Positions 53,926 to 62,824 of a stretch of DNA of 64,000 nucleotides are shown here, piece after piece (the first letter of the stretch is position 1; the number at the start of each line of letters is the position of its first letter). Both the position numbers and the translations under genes were made by a program. This DNA is from Methanomethylovorans hollandica DSM 15978 (GTDB lineage Archaea > Halobacteriota > Methanosarcinia > Methanosarcinales > Methanosarcinaceae), in the NCBI RefSeq assembly GCF_000328665.1, contig NC_019977.1, positions 1,426,001 through 1,490,000 on the forward strand. The letters are read 5' to 3'. The notes beneath the pieces were generated by a model. That model ran no database searches. It was given only the letters and a program-made list of their open reading frames with translations, and had not been told where the DNA came from.

Positions 53926-54465
53926 TCAATTACTTAACTTTTCTAACTTATTATTTAGGAACTTTTCGATCCATTTTCTTGCGAAACTAAGCTTTGATGA
54001 ACAACTGATAAACGTTTCAGCAATCAGATTTTTCATGTGGCCTAGATCTTTCACAAAATTACAAGAAATGACTCTTTTGATGCTCTTCCATATGAATTCT
54101 ATGGGGTTCAAGTCTGGCGAATATGGAGGTAAATAAACCAATTCGATATCATTTGCCAGTGCAAAATTCACTGTATCTTTTGCTCGATGTGATCTGAAAT
54201 TATCAAGAATGACTACAATTCTCTTTCCCATATTACTGTTTTTGACAGTTGATAGAAATAAGCATACATCTTCTTTAGTTGAATGCTCCTTAAAATCAAT
54301 AACAGAATTACCATTCAATGCATAAAACCCGAAGGAGTTTGCTTTTAGCCGGGTTGTGTTTTTAAACATAACTGGTTTGTCGAAAGACCATAGACGAACT
54401 GTATTTGCTGTTGTCTGCGGTGATGATTCATCAAGAAAACCAATTACACAATCCCTCTCAATCAC
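53926..54465 (-). CDS. IS630 transposase, DDE-domain frame (orfB)
   Basis: 179 residues with the DDE triad intact: Asp in VIGFLDESSPQ, Asp in IVVILDNFRSHRAKD and Glu in LPPYSPDLNPIEFIWKSIKR. It begins with GTG 54465, 8 bases inside the end of orfA and in the +1 frame relative to it. A full IS630 transposase is normally one ~340-residue product, so expression probably needs a frameshift or slippage at A7 just upstream. Confidence 0.85.
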   Translation of the reverse strand: MIERDCVIGFLDESSPQTTANTVRLWSFDKPVMFKNTTRLKANSFGFYALNGNSVIDFKEHSTKEDVCLFLSTVKNSNMGKRIVVILDNFRSHRAKDTVNFALANDIELVYLPPYSPDLNPIEFIWKSIKRVISCNFVKDLGHMKNLIAETFISCSSKLSFARKWIEKFLNNKLEKLSN

Positions 54466-54949
54466 GGGTAAGTTTTTTTAAACTATCTTCTGCATCTTCT
54501 GGCCTTCTGTAATCATGCGAATATGGTTTGGCATGATGCATGCCAAACTTTTTTAAGATCTCCAATATTTGTTTACCTGTATATATGACATTGAACCTAT
54601 TGAAAATAAGTTCCTTAACTTCTTTTGTTGACCAATCATCCCTCTGATGTAAAATCTCTTTTAATTCCTCTTTTTGTTCATCCAAAAGTTTGGAAGGACA
54701 ACCTCCAGCAAACCGAGGTATCAAACCATCATAGCCATCCTTGTTCCAACGTTCTTGCCACTGATAAGCTACAGGTTTAGAGGTTCCTACGAGCTTGGCG
54801 GATTCTGCAACAGAAGCACCTTCATAGCGATGTTTAACAAAATAAAGACGCTGTAATACTCTTGTGTCTTTTTCTAATGACTTTATTCTTTTAAGCAATT
54901 CCTCGGATGAAAGATGATGTTCAATTGGAATTTGTTCAGGTTTAGCCAT
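54458..54949 (-). CDS. IS630 transposase, HTH frame (orfA)
   Basis: 163 residues with tandem helix-turn-helix regions (VAESAKLVGTSKPVAYQWQERWNKDGYDGLIPRFAGGCPS and the second winged-helix part KEILHQRDDWSTKEVKELIFNRF). It ends EDSLKKLTRD, with the run of seven A at the KK codons. It supplies the DNA-binding half of the transposase. Confidence 0.85.
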   Translation of the reverse strand: MAKPEQIPIEHHLSSEELLKRIKSLEKDTRVLQRLYFVKHRYEGASVAESAKLVGTSKPVAYQWQERWNKDGYDGLIPRFAGGCPSKLLDEQKEELKEILHQRDDWSTKEVKELIFNRFNVIYTGKQILEILKKFGMHHAKPYSHDYRRPEDAEDSLKKLTRD

Positions 54950-55024
54950 AATCTATTATTAGGTGCAGTAAGTAATAAAAGTTTGGTTAGCAACTATAAT
55001 TTCCAAAGTGTGGACAGCATGTAC

Positions 55025-55675
55025 CTATTTAAATGAGTAGCCAGGCGGCATAGCAGTTTTACCAGATGTATTTTCTCTCTCATTGGTCCTTGCTGCAAGA
55101 GGTTGGTACTTATACCCAAAGCCCAGATAGTTCAGGGACCATATGGTCATCAGCAGTATAGATGATATGATCATGACAGTGACCATGCCAGCCAGGTTAT
55201 AGTACATGAAGTTCACCTCTGACAGATCAATGTTCATATAGGAGAACAGGTTCATGGATCCGCTGTAGAATGGATATAAATAACTTATACCAGCACCGGC
55301 CACATCGTCCAGCAGCAGATGCGAAAGGGAAGCAGCCCAGGTAAATACACCCAAAGCCACAGCTTTGCCCCTATGCATGTATAGCAGCTGGCCCAGCAGG
55401 GCTGTACTGAAGAAAGCAAGGCTACAGAACACTAAAGAATGGGTGGGTATTGGCCCTGCCATGGTGTGTTCCAGATTACCGTGCAGCAGGTAATTCCACA
55501 CAGCGGGTATATCCGGCAGCAATGAGAAAAAACCTCCAAGGATTAGCAGCAATATCAAATGCCACCAATCGGTCCAATGCACTCCCTCCCTGCGGGCAGT
55601 GTTTACAAAACCGTATAAAGCAGATGACGATAAACAAAACACGAAGAACATCAGATGCACGACTGGATATGGCAT
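55025..55675 (-). CDS. YdjM-like membrane-bound metal-dependent hydrolase 2
   Basis: A 216-residue paralogue of the 53.2-53.8 kb gene: MPYPVVHLMFFVFCLSSSAL, FSLLPDIPAVWNYLLHG, PTHSLVFCSLAFF and SHLLLDDVAGAGISYLYPFY align one to one, with the same predicted helices. It differs by a longer charged tail. The two genes probably arose by tandem duplication before the IS630 insertion. Confidence 0.75.
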   Translation of the reverse strand: MPYPVVHLMFFVFCLSSSALYGFVNTARREGVHWTDWWHLILLLILGGFFSLLPDIPAVWNYLLHGNLEHTMAGPIPTHSLVFCSLAFFSTALLGQLLYMHRGKAVALGVFTWAASLSHLLLDDVAGAGISYLYPFYSGSMNLFSYMNIDLSEVNFMYYNLAGMVTVMIISSILLMTIWSLNYLGFGYKYQPLAARTNERENTSGKTAMPPGYSFK

Positions 55676-55849
55676 ATGCTATAAAATTGATCTGAACATT
55701 TAATAATTTAATGTATTGATCCCCGCAGAAAAATGAATTGTATATCCTTAACGATTGTAATGCAATATGCATTACCTTATATTTCCACAGCTTCCGCATC
55801 CTGTCTGACCCTTCCCGGATACCCTCTTTGGGGACAGACTGGTGAACTA

Positions 55850-57185
55850 CCCCTCCCTGCTTTCTGATGAAAGCGATGAAGGGGCTTCTTGTTTCATTCT
55901 TCGAACCACTGTTCGCAAGTCCACAAGCTCATCCCCTGCGTTCCACAGGTGTCAGATTACTATAAGATTTTGCTCTTGAATAGAGAATTTCTTGATATTG
56001 ATTGCAGCATTTATATCTCTGTCATGCTTTGTTTTGCAATCTGGACACGTCCAGTCCCTATCCGCAAGTGTTAGCTTTCCGTTATGATAGCCACACACAT
56101 TACAGATTCTTGTACTTGGCTCAAACTGTCCAATATGGAGTATGGTTTTTCCAAACCATTCAGCTTTGTATTCCAGTTTAGTTACAAAACTACCCCATCC
56201 AGCATCGGAAATTGATTGAGCAAGACAATGATTTTTTAACATACCTTTAACATTCAGAGTTTCCAGAGCTATTGCTTGGTTCTCGCTAATCAGTCTAAAA
56301 GAGAGTTTATTCTGGAAATCATTTCTCTGATTTGCTATTTTGTCATGGAGTGATGCAAGTCTTTGTTTAGCCTTTGCTCTGTTCTGTGGGCCTTTCTGTT
56401 TCCTTGATACTCTTTTCTGTAATACCTTCAATCGCTGTAAGGAGTTCTTCAGATACTTTGGATTTTCAACTTTTTCTCCGTTTGAGAGAACAGCAAAGTC
56501 TTTGATACCTATATCTATTCCAATTGTAGTTGATTCTGAAAAGTTCTGCTTATTAGGAATTTGGTTTTCCATCTTCGACAAGAATACTTATATAATATTT
56601 TTCCGTACATGTCCTTGAAATGGTTGCGGTTTTAAGTTTACCTTCAAACCTTCTATGAAGTATGGTTTTGACTTCTCCTATTTTTGGGATCTTAATTATT
56701 TGCTTCTCGAAATCTACAGAGTAATGTTGTGGCATCTGATAAGACTGGACTGGGTTTTTTTAGATTTGAATTTGGGAAATCCTGCTTTCTCTCTAAAGAA
56801 TTTTGTAAATGCTGATTCTACATTTACTAAAGAGGCAAGCAGAGCCTGTGAATTAGCTTCTTTCAACCATTCATTAGAACGTTTCACTTCGTGGACTAAA
56901 ATGCGTTGCAAATCAAACCTTGATATTGATTCCTTAGTTTGTTCATAAGTTTTTATTTTCTGTCCTAAAGCCCAATTATATACAAATCTACACGCACCAA
57001 AATGAACTTTTATTATTTCCTCTTGTTTTTTGGTTGGGTAGATTCGGAATTTGTAGGCTTTTAACATATTATATAATATGGTTTAGAGATAGGTATAGGT
57101 TTCTCTAAACATGTTGTGTTATGACATGTACGCATTCACCTCCCACCTGCCAGCTTACGGCTGGCGAGGAAGGAGACTTCTGCTG
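55850..57185 (-). mobile_element. Degraded tnpB element 5
   Basis: The right end near 55850 carries GGGAGGGGTAGTTCAC (minus strand), like element 3. The left end near 57150-57185 has the hairpin GCCAGCCGTAAGCTGGC (minus strand). The single tnpB inside is frameshifted. It appears to be an inactive relative of element 2. Confidence 0.6.
55952..57067 (-). pseudogene. tnpB: Frameshifted tnpB, element 5
   Basis: Three consecutive frames together match element 2 TnpB along its length: 57067-56714 (MLKAYKFRIYPTKKQEEIIK), 56735-56553 (PQHYSVDFEKQIIKIPKIGE) and 56581-55952 (TTIGIDIGIKDFAVLSNGEK through HDRDINAAINIKK). Relative to element 2, one A is missing from the A run at about 56755 and one A is extra at about 56565; both are homopolymer indels. 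The catalytic residues are otherwise preserved, so decay is recent, or these are sequencing errors. Confidence 0.8.
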
Positions 57186-57309
57186 TAGAAGTTAAACGAT
57201 ATATTATTTTTTATTTTACATTTATATTAATTAAACCATACAATCCTTACTATATACGTGCTCCAATTAAATAGGTTTATATGCAGTAAGATACTAATGA
57301 AAGATTTGT

Positions 57310-57585
57310 ATGTTGACCACTGTAGTATCTACAACAGCTGTAAACGCAGTATCATCTGCTACTACAACAGCTGCCGGAGCTATATCCATGACAACACCCA
57401 TGGGACTTTCTGAATATGGTGTGCTTGCCGTTATTGGATTAATAGCCTTTTTATCCGCAAAAGAAATACTATCTGCGTGCAGCAAATGGAACAGTAATAT
57501 TAACTGTATGCTGAATATGAGCATATTACCACTTCTGTTTTCCTTTGCTGCTATCGTTATATATAAGGTAGCAGAGATTATATAA
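57310..57585 (+). CDS. Small membrane protein (91 aa), unknown
   Basis: A 91-residue protein with a Ser/Thr/Ala-rich N-terminus, a first helix GVLAVIGLIAFLSAKEIL and a second helix LPLLFSFAAIVIYKVAEII. TTTATATG at 57277-57284 lies ~26-33 bases before ATG 57310, so the transcript is probably leaderless or nearly so. A perfect 18-bp palindrome with T tract overlaps the stop codon. Promoter, frame and terminator together support a real gene. Confidence 0.6.
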   Translation: MLTTVVSTTAVNAVSSATTTAAGAISMTTPMGLSEYGVLAVIGLIAFLSAKEILSACSKWNSNINCMLNMSILPLLFSFAAIVIYKVAEII

Positions 57586-57597
57586 TCTCTTTTCTTA
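57573..57597 (+). terminator. Terminator of the 91-aa membrane protein gene
   Basis: AGAGATTATATAATCTCT is a perfect palindrome at 57573-57590, directly followed by TTTCTT, and includes the stop codon. Confidence 0.6.
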
Positions 57598-57717
57598 CTA
57601 CCTTATATAGCATTTTTTTACTCTTGAAAGTGTATATTGATCAAGGCCTCAGTGTACTTGCAAGACGACATAAATGTTATAATTTACCTGTAATTTTGTT
57701 TAAAGGATAAATTCACT

Positions 57718-57766
57718 GGGTCTTTAGCTCAGAGGATATAAGCATGCATTCTAAGTATGCATTCGC
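57718..57766 (+). other. tRNA-like 5' half (possible tRNA-Arg remnant)
   Basis: GGGTCTTTAGCTCAGAGGAT has the acceptor and D-arm look of a tRNA, followed by an anticodon-like arm CATGC ATTCTAA GTATG with anticodon TCT. No T-arm (GGTTCGAATCC-like) or matching 3' acceptor strand follows. If real it is a truncated gene copy. Confidence 0.25.
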
Positions 57767-57944
57767 CCCTGAGCTTGTAAGAAAGTCTTTTGATGCTGCC
57801 GTCAATGGACGCTTCTGCAGAATATCATCTTCTTGTAAATAGCTTCCGGAGAATATGAATGATCAATTAAAAATGGAGGATTGAAATCCTCTTTAATTTA
57901 TTAGAATTCTCTGTTGTTTTTAAATCTAAGATCATATTCATTCC

Positions 57945-58200
57945 TTAATGCAAATTATTTTTATCGCAAGGTCGCAAAGGCGCAAAGCTTGTTAGTTTCT
58001 TCTTGGCACCTTAGAGTCTTAGTGCCTTTGAGTTAATGAAAAATTGTGTACTTTACTCACTTAATTTTATTTTTAAAGCAACATAATACATGATTCAATT
58101 TTTATTTCTCTATCATTGATTTCTTACTGCAAAATATTTTTAACGTAAAGACTCAAGGGCGGAAAGACGCAAAGCTTGTTATTTGCCCTTGGCATTGATT
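57945..58200. repeat. Two CGCAAAG hairpin repeat copies, inverted orientation
   Basis: Copies at about 57945-58062 (AATGCAAATTATTTTTATCG, then CGCAAAGGCGCAAAGCTTG, then the complementary half ending AATTGTGTAC) and 58118-58200 (TTTTTAACGTAAAGACTCAA). The flanking motifs are the reverse complement of those at 25 and 32 kb. 57767-58454 holds no supported gene. Confidence 0.65.
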
Positions 58201-58461
58201 AAACTCTTTTTTAGGATTATATGGTATAAACGATTTGTTCTGATGTCTGGAAGAATCGTTTCACGATTATTCCCCCTGATATAAAGTCAGGCTTCAAGTC
58301 CGATGATAGCATTAACCCACATGGTAATGATATTGCATCCATAATGAGAACTCTGGTTTCTTATCTTCTATAGAAGCCCTGAAAATGTACTTCATAATCA
58401 GCATTGGTCATAGGATGTGTAAAAAAGCAGAAATAAAAAATAGAAGCTTGCTAAGATAATA

Positions 58462-58490
58462 AATAAAAGTAGGAGGTAGTTTACCTACTT
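58462..58490 (-). terminator. Terminator of the secreted Asn-rich protein gene
   Basis: AAGTAGG (58467-58473) pairs with CCTACTT (58484-58490) just after the stop. On the minus strand TTTATTTATT follows the hairpin. Confidence 0.55.
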
Positions 58491-58492
58491 AA

Positions 58493-59479
58493 TTAAAAGC
58501 CTAACCAGCTCAAGATCTGCCAGACATAATCTATTATGCTGTTCTTCTTAACTACTGGTTCTTCGTTAATCTCTTCGAGAATTGCAATTTCTGCATTCAT
58601 CTCAGGCATTGCCGTTTCATTCTCAAAGGTCATATTCTCAGTGATTAATATCTTTGCTTGGCCTGTACCGCTGCCACTACTTCTAGCTGTTTCTTGAACC
58701 TCTTCTTCAAGATCTGCACCATTGATTCCATCACCTGCGGTCTGGCCATTGCTGCAATCCCTTAAGGTCACTATTACTGTCTTATCTTTGACCTTCATAA
58801 TGTATTCGCCAGCTGGTCTTTCTGTGCAGCATTCCTGCTTGAAGTGACCTGTCTCGTCAGCCTTAACTTCCAGGTGCGCTATAAAAGTGAGCTTTACAGT
58901 TTCCACTTTATCTGTGGTCTGGTTATCTGTGGTCTGGTTATCTGTAGTCTGATTTGTTTCCTCATCAACACAGTTGGTCACAGCACCTGAAAGTGCTCCT
59001 GTTGCGTTACCACTGACCACAAGGTTATAATTGCCCTTTGGAACGCGTGTTGACACACTAGCTTTGCCTGCAGATGCAGCAAAAGTTTTGGAGAGATCAA
59101 AACCGAATATGTTTGTGGTTATAGTAAGGTCTTGTACATCCTGTGCCTTGATAGTAGCTGTTGTACCTGGAGGTATGGCTATATTTTCTTGTTTGTATTC
59201 AAATTTACCATCTACGACTGGCACCTCTACCACATAAATTGTAGTAATGGGTACATAATCTCCAGGGCCTACATCACCTTCAATGAGGATCGGACCGCTA
59301 TCTACACACAGGTCAAGACCAGGACTTATTGTCAGGTTTTCCACAGGCCATGCAAGAGCACAACTTGCTGATAACAAGAGGATCAGCATTGCACTGACCA
59401 GCAGAACGGAAGTGCGGCCAAGCGATTTAGAGCCGGGACTACGCACATTATTAGAAATACTTAATGATTTAATGTTCAA
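58493..59479 (-). CDS. Secreted protein with Asn/Thr repeat, unknown
   Basis: A 328-residue protein. After a basic N-terminus the signal helix SVLLVSAMLILLLSASCALA probably ends near residue 43. The body contains beta-rich segments, a short tandem repeat of TDNQT units at about residues 177-190, six Cys, and a hydrophobic C-terminus (IIDYVWQILSWLGF). It starts with TTG 59479, supported by GGAGGT seven bases upstream, and has its own terminator. It is probably exported and glycosylated. No family recognised. Confidence 0.65.
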   Translation of the reverse strand: MNIKSLSISNNVRSPGSKSLGRTSVLLVSAMLILLLSASCALAWPVENLTISPGLDLCVDSGPILIEGDVGPGDYVPITTIYVVEVPVVDGKFEYKQENIAIPPGTTATIKAQDVQDLTITTNIFGFDLSKTFAASAGKASVSTRVPKGNYNLVVSGNATGALSGAVTNCVDEETNQTTDNQTTDNQTTDKVETVKLTFIAHLEVKADETGHFKQECCTERPAGEYIMKVKDKTVIVTLRDCSNGQTAGDGINGADLEEEVQETARSSGSGTGQAKILITENMTFENETAMPEMNAEIAILEEINEEPVVKKNSIIDYVWQILSWLGF

Positions 59480-59949
59480 TTAAACAACCTCCTACTTTTT
59501 TATGCATAGTAGAAATTACTCGTACATAAACATGTTCATATATTATTTGACTTTTACTTAAAGTTATCTATTAGAGCATTCATTTTAGATTTCTAATCAG
59601 AACTTTAACTTAAAAATCTATCCGTTATTTAGTTAACTTTACACTTTTTTCTGAGGCACAGCAACCATATATCTTAAAATAATTTCAATAAATCTTATTA
59701 TTTGAAAGGTATCTTATTCTTACATTCTGCAAGTGCCCTATAATTCTGCCAATTATCTGAATTGTAGATGTTTGTCAAACTTTAATAATACTATTTAACA
59801 TAATAATAACACACATTGTGATGAATATTGGGCTTTGTTCGTACAAATTGCTGAAAAAAGAAAATACCTGTTTTTTCTAGATATCTGCGGAAGGTTGGTT
59901 ATATGCTATATCTAAAATTTTGACCTCTAATAATATTTTATTGCATTTA

Positions 59950-60045
59950 ATTTTTAACACAAATTCGCAGGGTCATAAGAAGAGAACTTTGTTTTTTCTT
60001 CCTTTGCTCCTTTGCGTTGATAAAATATTGTATAGATCGTTTCAA
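59950..60045. repeat. CGCAAAG hairpin repeat copy upstream of the second flippase
   Basis: TTCGCAGGGTCATAAGAAGA through CCTTTGCTCCTTTGCGTTGA and ATATTGTATAGATCG matches the family in weak form. The segment 59590-59620 (TTCTAATCAGAACTTTAACT) also resembles 25025-25050. The rest of 59480-60232 is AT-rich, with no supported gene; it must contain the promoters of the flanking divergent genes. Confidence 0.5.
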
Positions 60046-60232
60046 AAGGGATTTATACTACTCCTCTTAAAATTCTCCACAGCAAGACCTAAAAATATAT
60101 GGAGTATACACTCTATATAAGGAAGTAGAATATAGATAATATCGGCTGGAAACATACAGCAAAGCAAATCTATTTGTATGAACTGGCGGAAATGCTGCAA
60201 GGCAGTGGAAATTATAAGGCAGGATTTTAATT

Positions 60233-61495
60233 ATGGTTCTGAAGTTTCAAAATGCAGCAAACATCGCTCAGCATTTGCATGACCCCCTGTTCAATAATTC
60301 CATATTCATCATGCTTGCATCCCTCTCAAGCGCTGGTTTTGGATTCATGTTCTGGGTGCTGGCTGCCAAGACATATGCTACCGAAGACGTGGGTACTGCA
60401 ACTGCGATCATTTCGTCCATGGGGCTTATCATGATGCTCGCAAAGTTAGGTCTGGATGCTTCGATGATCAGATTCTTTCCTGGTAACGATAAAAAGAAGA
60501 TCTTCAGCACTGCTATAATTGTTGTAACGTGCTTTGCATTGCTGTTCGGCACGATCTTTATCATATGCGTGGATTTGCTTGCGCCTGAACTTCGTTTACT
60601 GAAGTCCCCTGCAAACGCAGCTTTATTCCTGATATTTCTTGCTGCAAACTCAGCAACTGCATTATCATGCATCTCTTTTGTGGCGGTCAGAAAAGCTTCC
60701 CTGCAATTGTTCCAGAGCATAATAGTGAGCTCAAGGATCCTGTTTCTCATACCTCTTGCAGTACTTGGCACAATGGGTATCTTTTGCTCGCTGGGCATTT
60801 CCTTGCTCATTGCGCTCATAACTGCCTATATCCTTCTTGCAAGATCAGGTGTCATGCCCGGATTTATAGCCGACTGGAAATTTCTGGATGAATCGTTCCA
60901 TTATTCTGCAGGGAGTTATATCGCAGGTCTCTTTATTGCAGGACCTGGCCTGATCCTTCCTGTCATGGTCCTCAATATGCTTGGAGCCAAGCAGGCAGCT
61001 TACTATTTTATTGCTTATGCAGTTGCTACATTGCTTTTTAAAATACCCGCTGCTGTCAGTACATCACTCTTTGTCGAAGGCAGCTATGGTGAAGATATTA
61101 AGAAAACTGCAGCAAGGTCCGTGTTGTTTACTTATCTGTTACTGATACCTGCTTCCTTTATAATGTATCTGTGCAGCCATTGGGTGCTAGCGGCTATAGG
61201 TGCGGAGTATGCAGCAGAAGGGGTAAGCTTGCTGCAGGTGATGGTAGTCTCCGGTCTATTGGCCGGACTGAATTCCACATATTTTGCTGTGCAGAGAATA
61301 CGGAAGGATATGAAAGGACTGATAGCACTTAGCGCAGTGATAGGAGGAGGGATACTTGGAGCCGGTTATGTACTCATGCCCACGTTCGGCGTATTGGGGG
61401 CGGGATACGCATGGGTGGCAGGAAATGGGATAGGTAACCTGTTGGTTGCCATAATGTTCCGGATGAGAAATGGTATTGATGATAATGTGTATTGA
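60233..61495 (+). CDS. Oligosaccharide flippase (Wzx-like) 2
   Basis: A 420-residue membrane protein with ~12 helices of the polysaccharide biosynthesis superfamily: FIMLASLSSAGFGFMFWVLAAKTYATEDVGTATAIISSMGL is the typical N-terminal helix 1-2 region, and SYIAGLFIAGPGLILPVMVLNMLGAKQAAYYFIAYAVATL the centre. Paralogous in function to the flippase at 37-38 kb but not closely similar. It converges on the archaeosortase cluster. Confidence 0.85.
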   Translation: MVLKFQNAANIAQHLHDPLFNNSIFIMLASLSSAGFGFMFWVLAAKTYATEDVGTATAIISSMGLIMMLAKLGLDASMIRFFPGNDKKKIFSTAIIVVTCFALLFGTIFIICVDLLAPELRLLKSPANAALFLIFLAANSATALSCISFVAVRKASLQLFQSIIVSSRILFLIPLAVLGTMGIFCSLGISLLIALITAYILLARSGVMPGFIADWKFLDESFHYSAGSYIAGLFIAGPGLILPVMVLNMLGAKQAAYYFIAYAVATLLFKIPAAVSTSLFVEGSYGEDIKKTAARSVLFTYLLLIPASFIMYLCSHWVLAAIGAEYAAEGVSLLQVMVVSGLLAGLNSTYFAVQRIRKDMKGLIALSAVIGGGILGAGYVLMPTFGVLGAGYAWVAGNGIGNLLVAIMFRMRNGIDDNVY

Positions 61496-61516
61496 TGACA
61501 ATGCGTATTGTTCAGG

Positions 61517-62380
61517 TTATTTAGGATAATCAGTACCCGTATGTTGTTTCCCTGCCGCCTTCAGATACACATAAATAAAGATCATGAACCATACAGGGAA
61601 CAGGACATAACCTGCATTGTCATGCATCTTCCACATTGCAACTGATCCGAAATGATAATTCGTGGCCACCAGGAGCAGCAGCCGGAATATATTCTGTACG
61701 GATGTTCCCAGTATCCCAAAAAGGAACAATGGCAAGATGCGATCGTTCCTGGGTCTGACATCTATCAGCATAAGAGCAAAGACAGTAAGAAATATAGCCA
61801 GCGAGGCACTTCCCGAACATCCTACATCAATGAATACAAGACTGCTTGAACCGGCAGCATCGGTCAGATAAAGTAACTGCCCCTCAAAACCCACAGGGTA
61901 CACCAGAGATGAAAAGTATGCTACGATCTTCGTGGTGATAAGTGCATATTGTGTCCCAATGGCTCCATCAAAGATCTTTGGGAAGGAAACCGAGAACCCA
62001 TATACAAAGACTAGCAGCGATGGCAGATAGGCTGCTGCTCCGAAGAATACCATGAACATGCCAGTGAATATCAAAAAGACAGTGAAAACCACGAATGCTA
62101 GATTAGAAGAGAGCGGCATCAATAAGGATATAACTGCAATAAACACACCTGCTACCACATAAGACTGTTCAGCAAGCATTCCTTCATTATTCATTTGACT
62201 TAATATTGCATCTTTCTTTAGCCATCCAAAGGTAATACATAACATGAGAATCACAAAGTGATGTGCAGTAAATGGCTCCTCGACTACACTATTACGTTGT
62301 GAAAAAAAGATTTTAATAATTGAAATTACTATGGAAATAGCAAGCCACATCAAGAGTTTGTTTTTCATGTTCTGATTCAT
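61517..62380 (-). CDS. Archaeosortase (exosortase family), probable PEF-CTERM type
   Basis: A 287-residue membrane enzyme with eight or so helices. The exosortase/archaeosortase triad is visible: Cys188 in VFIDVGCSGSASL, Arg233 in SVQNIFRLLLL and His253 in KMHDNAGYVLF. Archaeosortases cut C-terminal tripartite signals of surface proteins and link them to lipid. A PEF-CTERM-like protein is encoded two genes upstream, so an ArtC-type specificity is likely. The gene is separated from its upstream neighbour by only 2 bases. Confidence 0.88.
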   Translation of the reverse strand: MNQNMKNKLLMWLAISIVISIIKIFFSQRNSVVEEPFTAHHFVILMLCITFGWLKKDAILSQMNNEGMLAEQSYVVAGVFIAVISLLMPLSSNLAFVVFTVFLIFTGMFMVFFGAAAYLPSLLVFVYGFSVSFPKIFDGAIGTQYALITTKIVAYFSSLVYPVGFEGQLLYLTDAAGSSSLVFIDVGCSGSASLAIFLTVFALMLIDVRPRNDRILPLFLFGILGTSVQNIFRLLLLVATNYHFGSVAMWKMHDNAGYVLFPVWFMIFIYVYLKAAGKQHTGTDYPK

Positions 62381-62382
62381 TA

Positions 62383-62823
62383 TTACTCGTTATTAAATAC
62401 AAAAAAGGCTTCTTCAAATGGTTCTGGCTTATCGTCCATATATACCACAAACTTTGCAACACGTAAAGTTGAGTTGATGGTTTGGTTTTTTGATACAGGT
62501 ATCTCATTAGGCAGCACATCTCTTTGATAGAAAAAAGTCTTGCTTTTTTTAACAGTGACATTCAAACTATGCTTCAACTCTTCAGCATAATATGTATTTA
62601 TCGAAAAATTATGGCTTATAGTATCATTGTTAGCAAGAAAAACAGATATTTTTGAATAATTGCCGTACAAATCATCATACATATCTATTCTACTTATTTC
62701 AGCCACTGGCTTTGATGAACTTTCAGAGAGTCCTGAAAGTACGCCTTGGGCAAACAACACAATTATGCTTCCAAGAATTAAAAGAGATAAAATGTAGAAT
62801 AATCTGATCTTATCTTTTGGCAT
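62383..62823 (-). CDS. Membrane-anchored protein of the archaeosortase cluster, unknown
   Basis: A 146-residue protein with one N-terminal helix (LFYILSLLILGSIIVLFAQG) and an extracytoplasmic beta-rich domain containing several N-x-S/T sites (GNYSKI, NDTISH, NVTVKK). Tight spacing on both sides places it in one operon with the archaeosortase and the PEF-CTERM protein, suggesting an accessory role. No family recognised. Confidence 0.65.
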   Translation of the reverse strand: MPKDKIRLFYILSLLILGSIIVLFAQGVLSGLSESSSKPVAEISRIDMYDDLYGNYSKISVFLANNDTISHNFSINTYYAEELKHSLNVTVKKSKTFFYQRDVLPNEIPVSKNQTINSTLRVAKFVVYMDDKPEPFEEAFFVFNNE

Positions 62824-62824
62824 T

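Larger units (their letters stand above)
53895..55018 (-). mobile_element. IS630-family insertion sequence (approximate ends)
   Basis: Two overlapping transposase frames are bounded by imperfect inverted repeats: TGTGGTTTGGAAAAGTACAG at 53896-53915, and on the opposite strand CCACACTTTGGAAATTATAG ending near 55013. TTTGGAAA is common to both. The TA target duplication could not be fixed with confidence, so the ends are approximate. It sits between two paralogous membrane protein genes. Confidence 0.75.
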
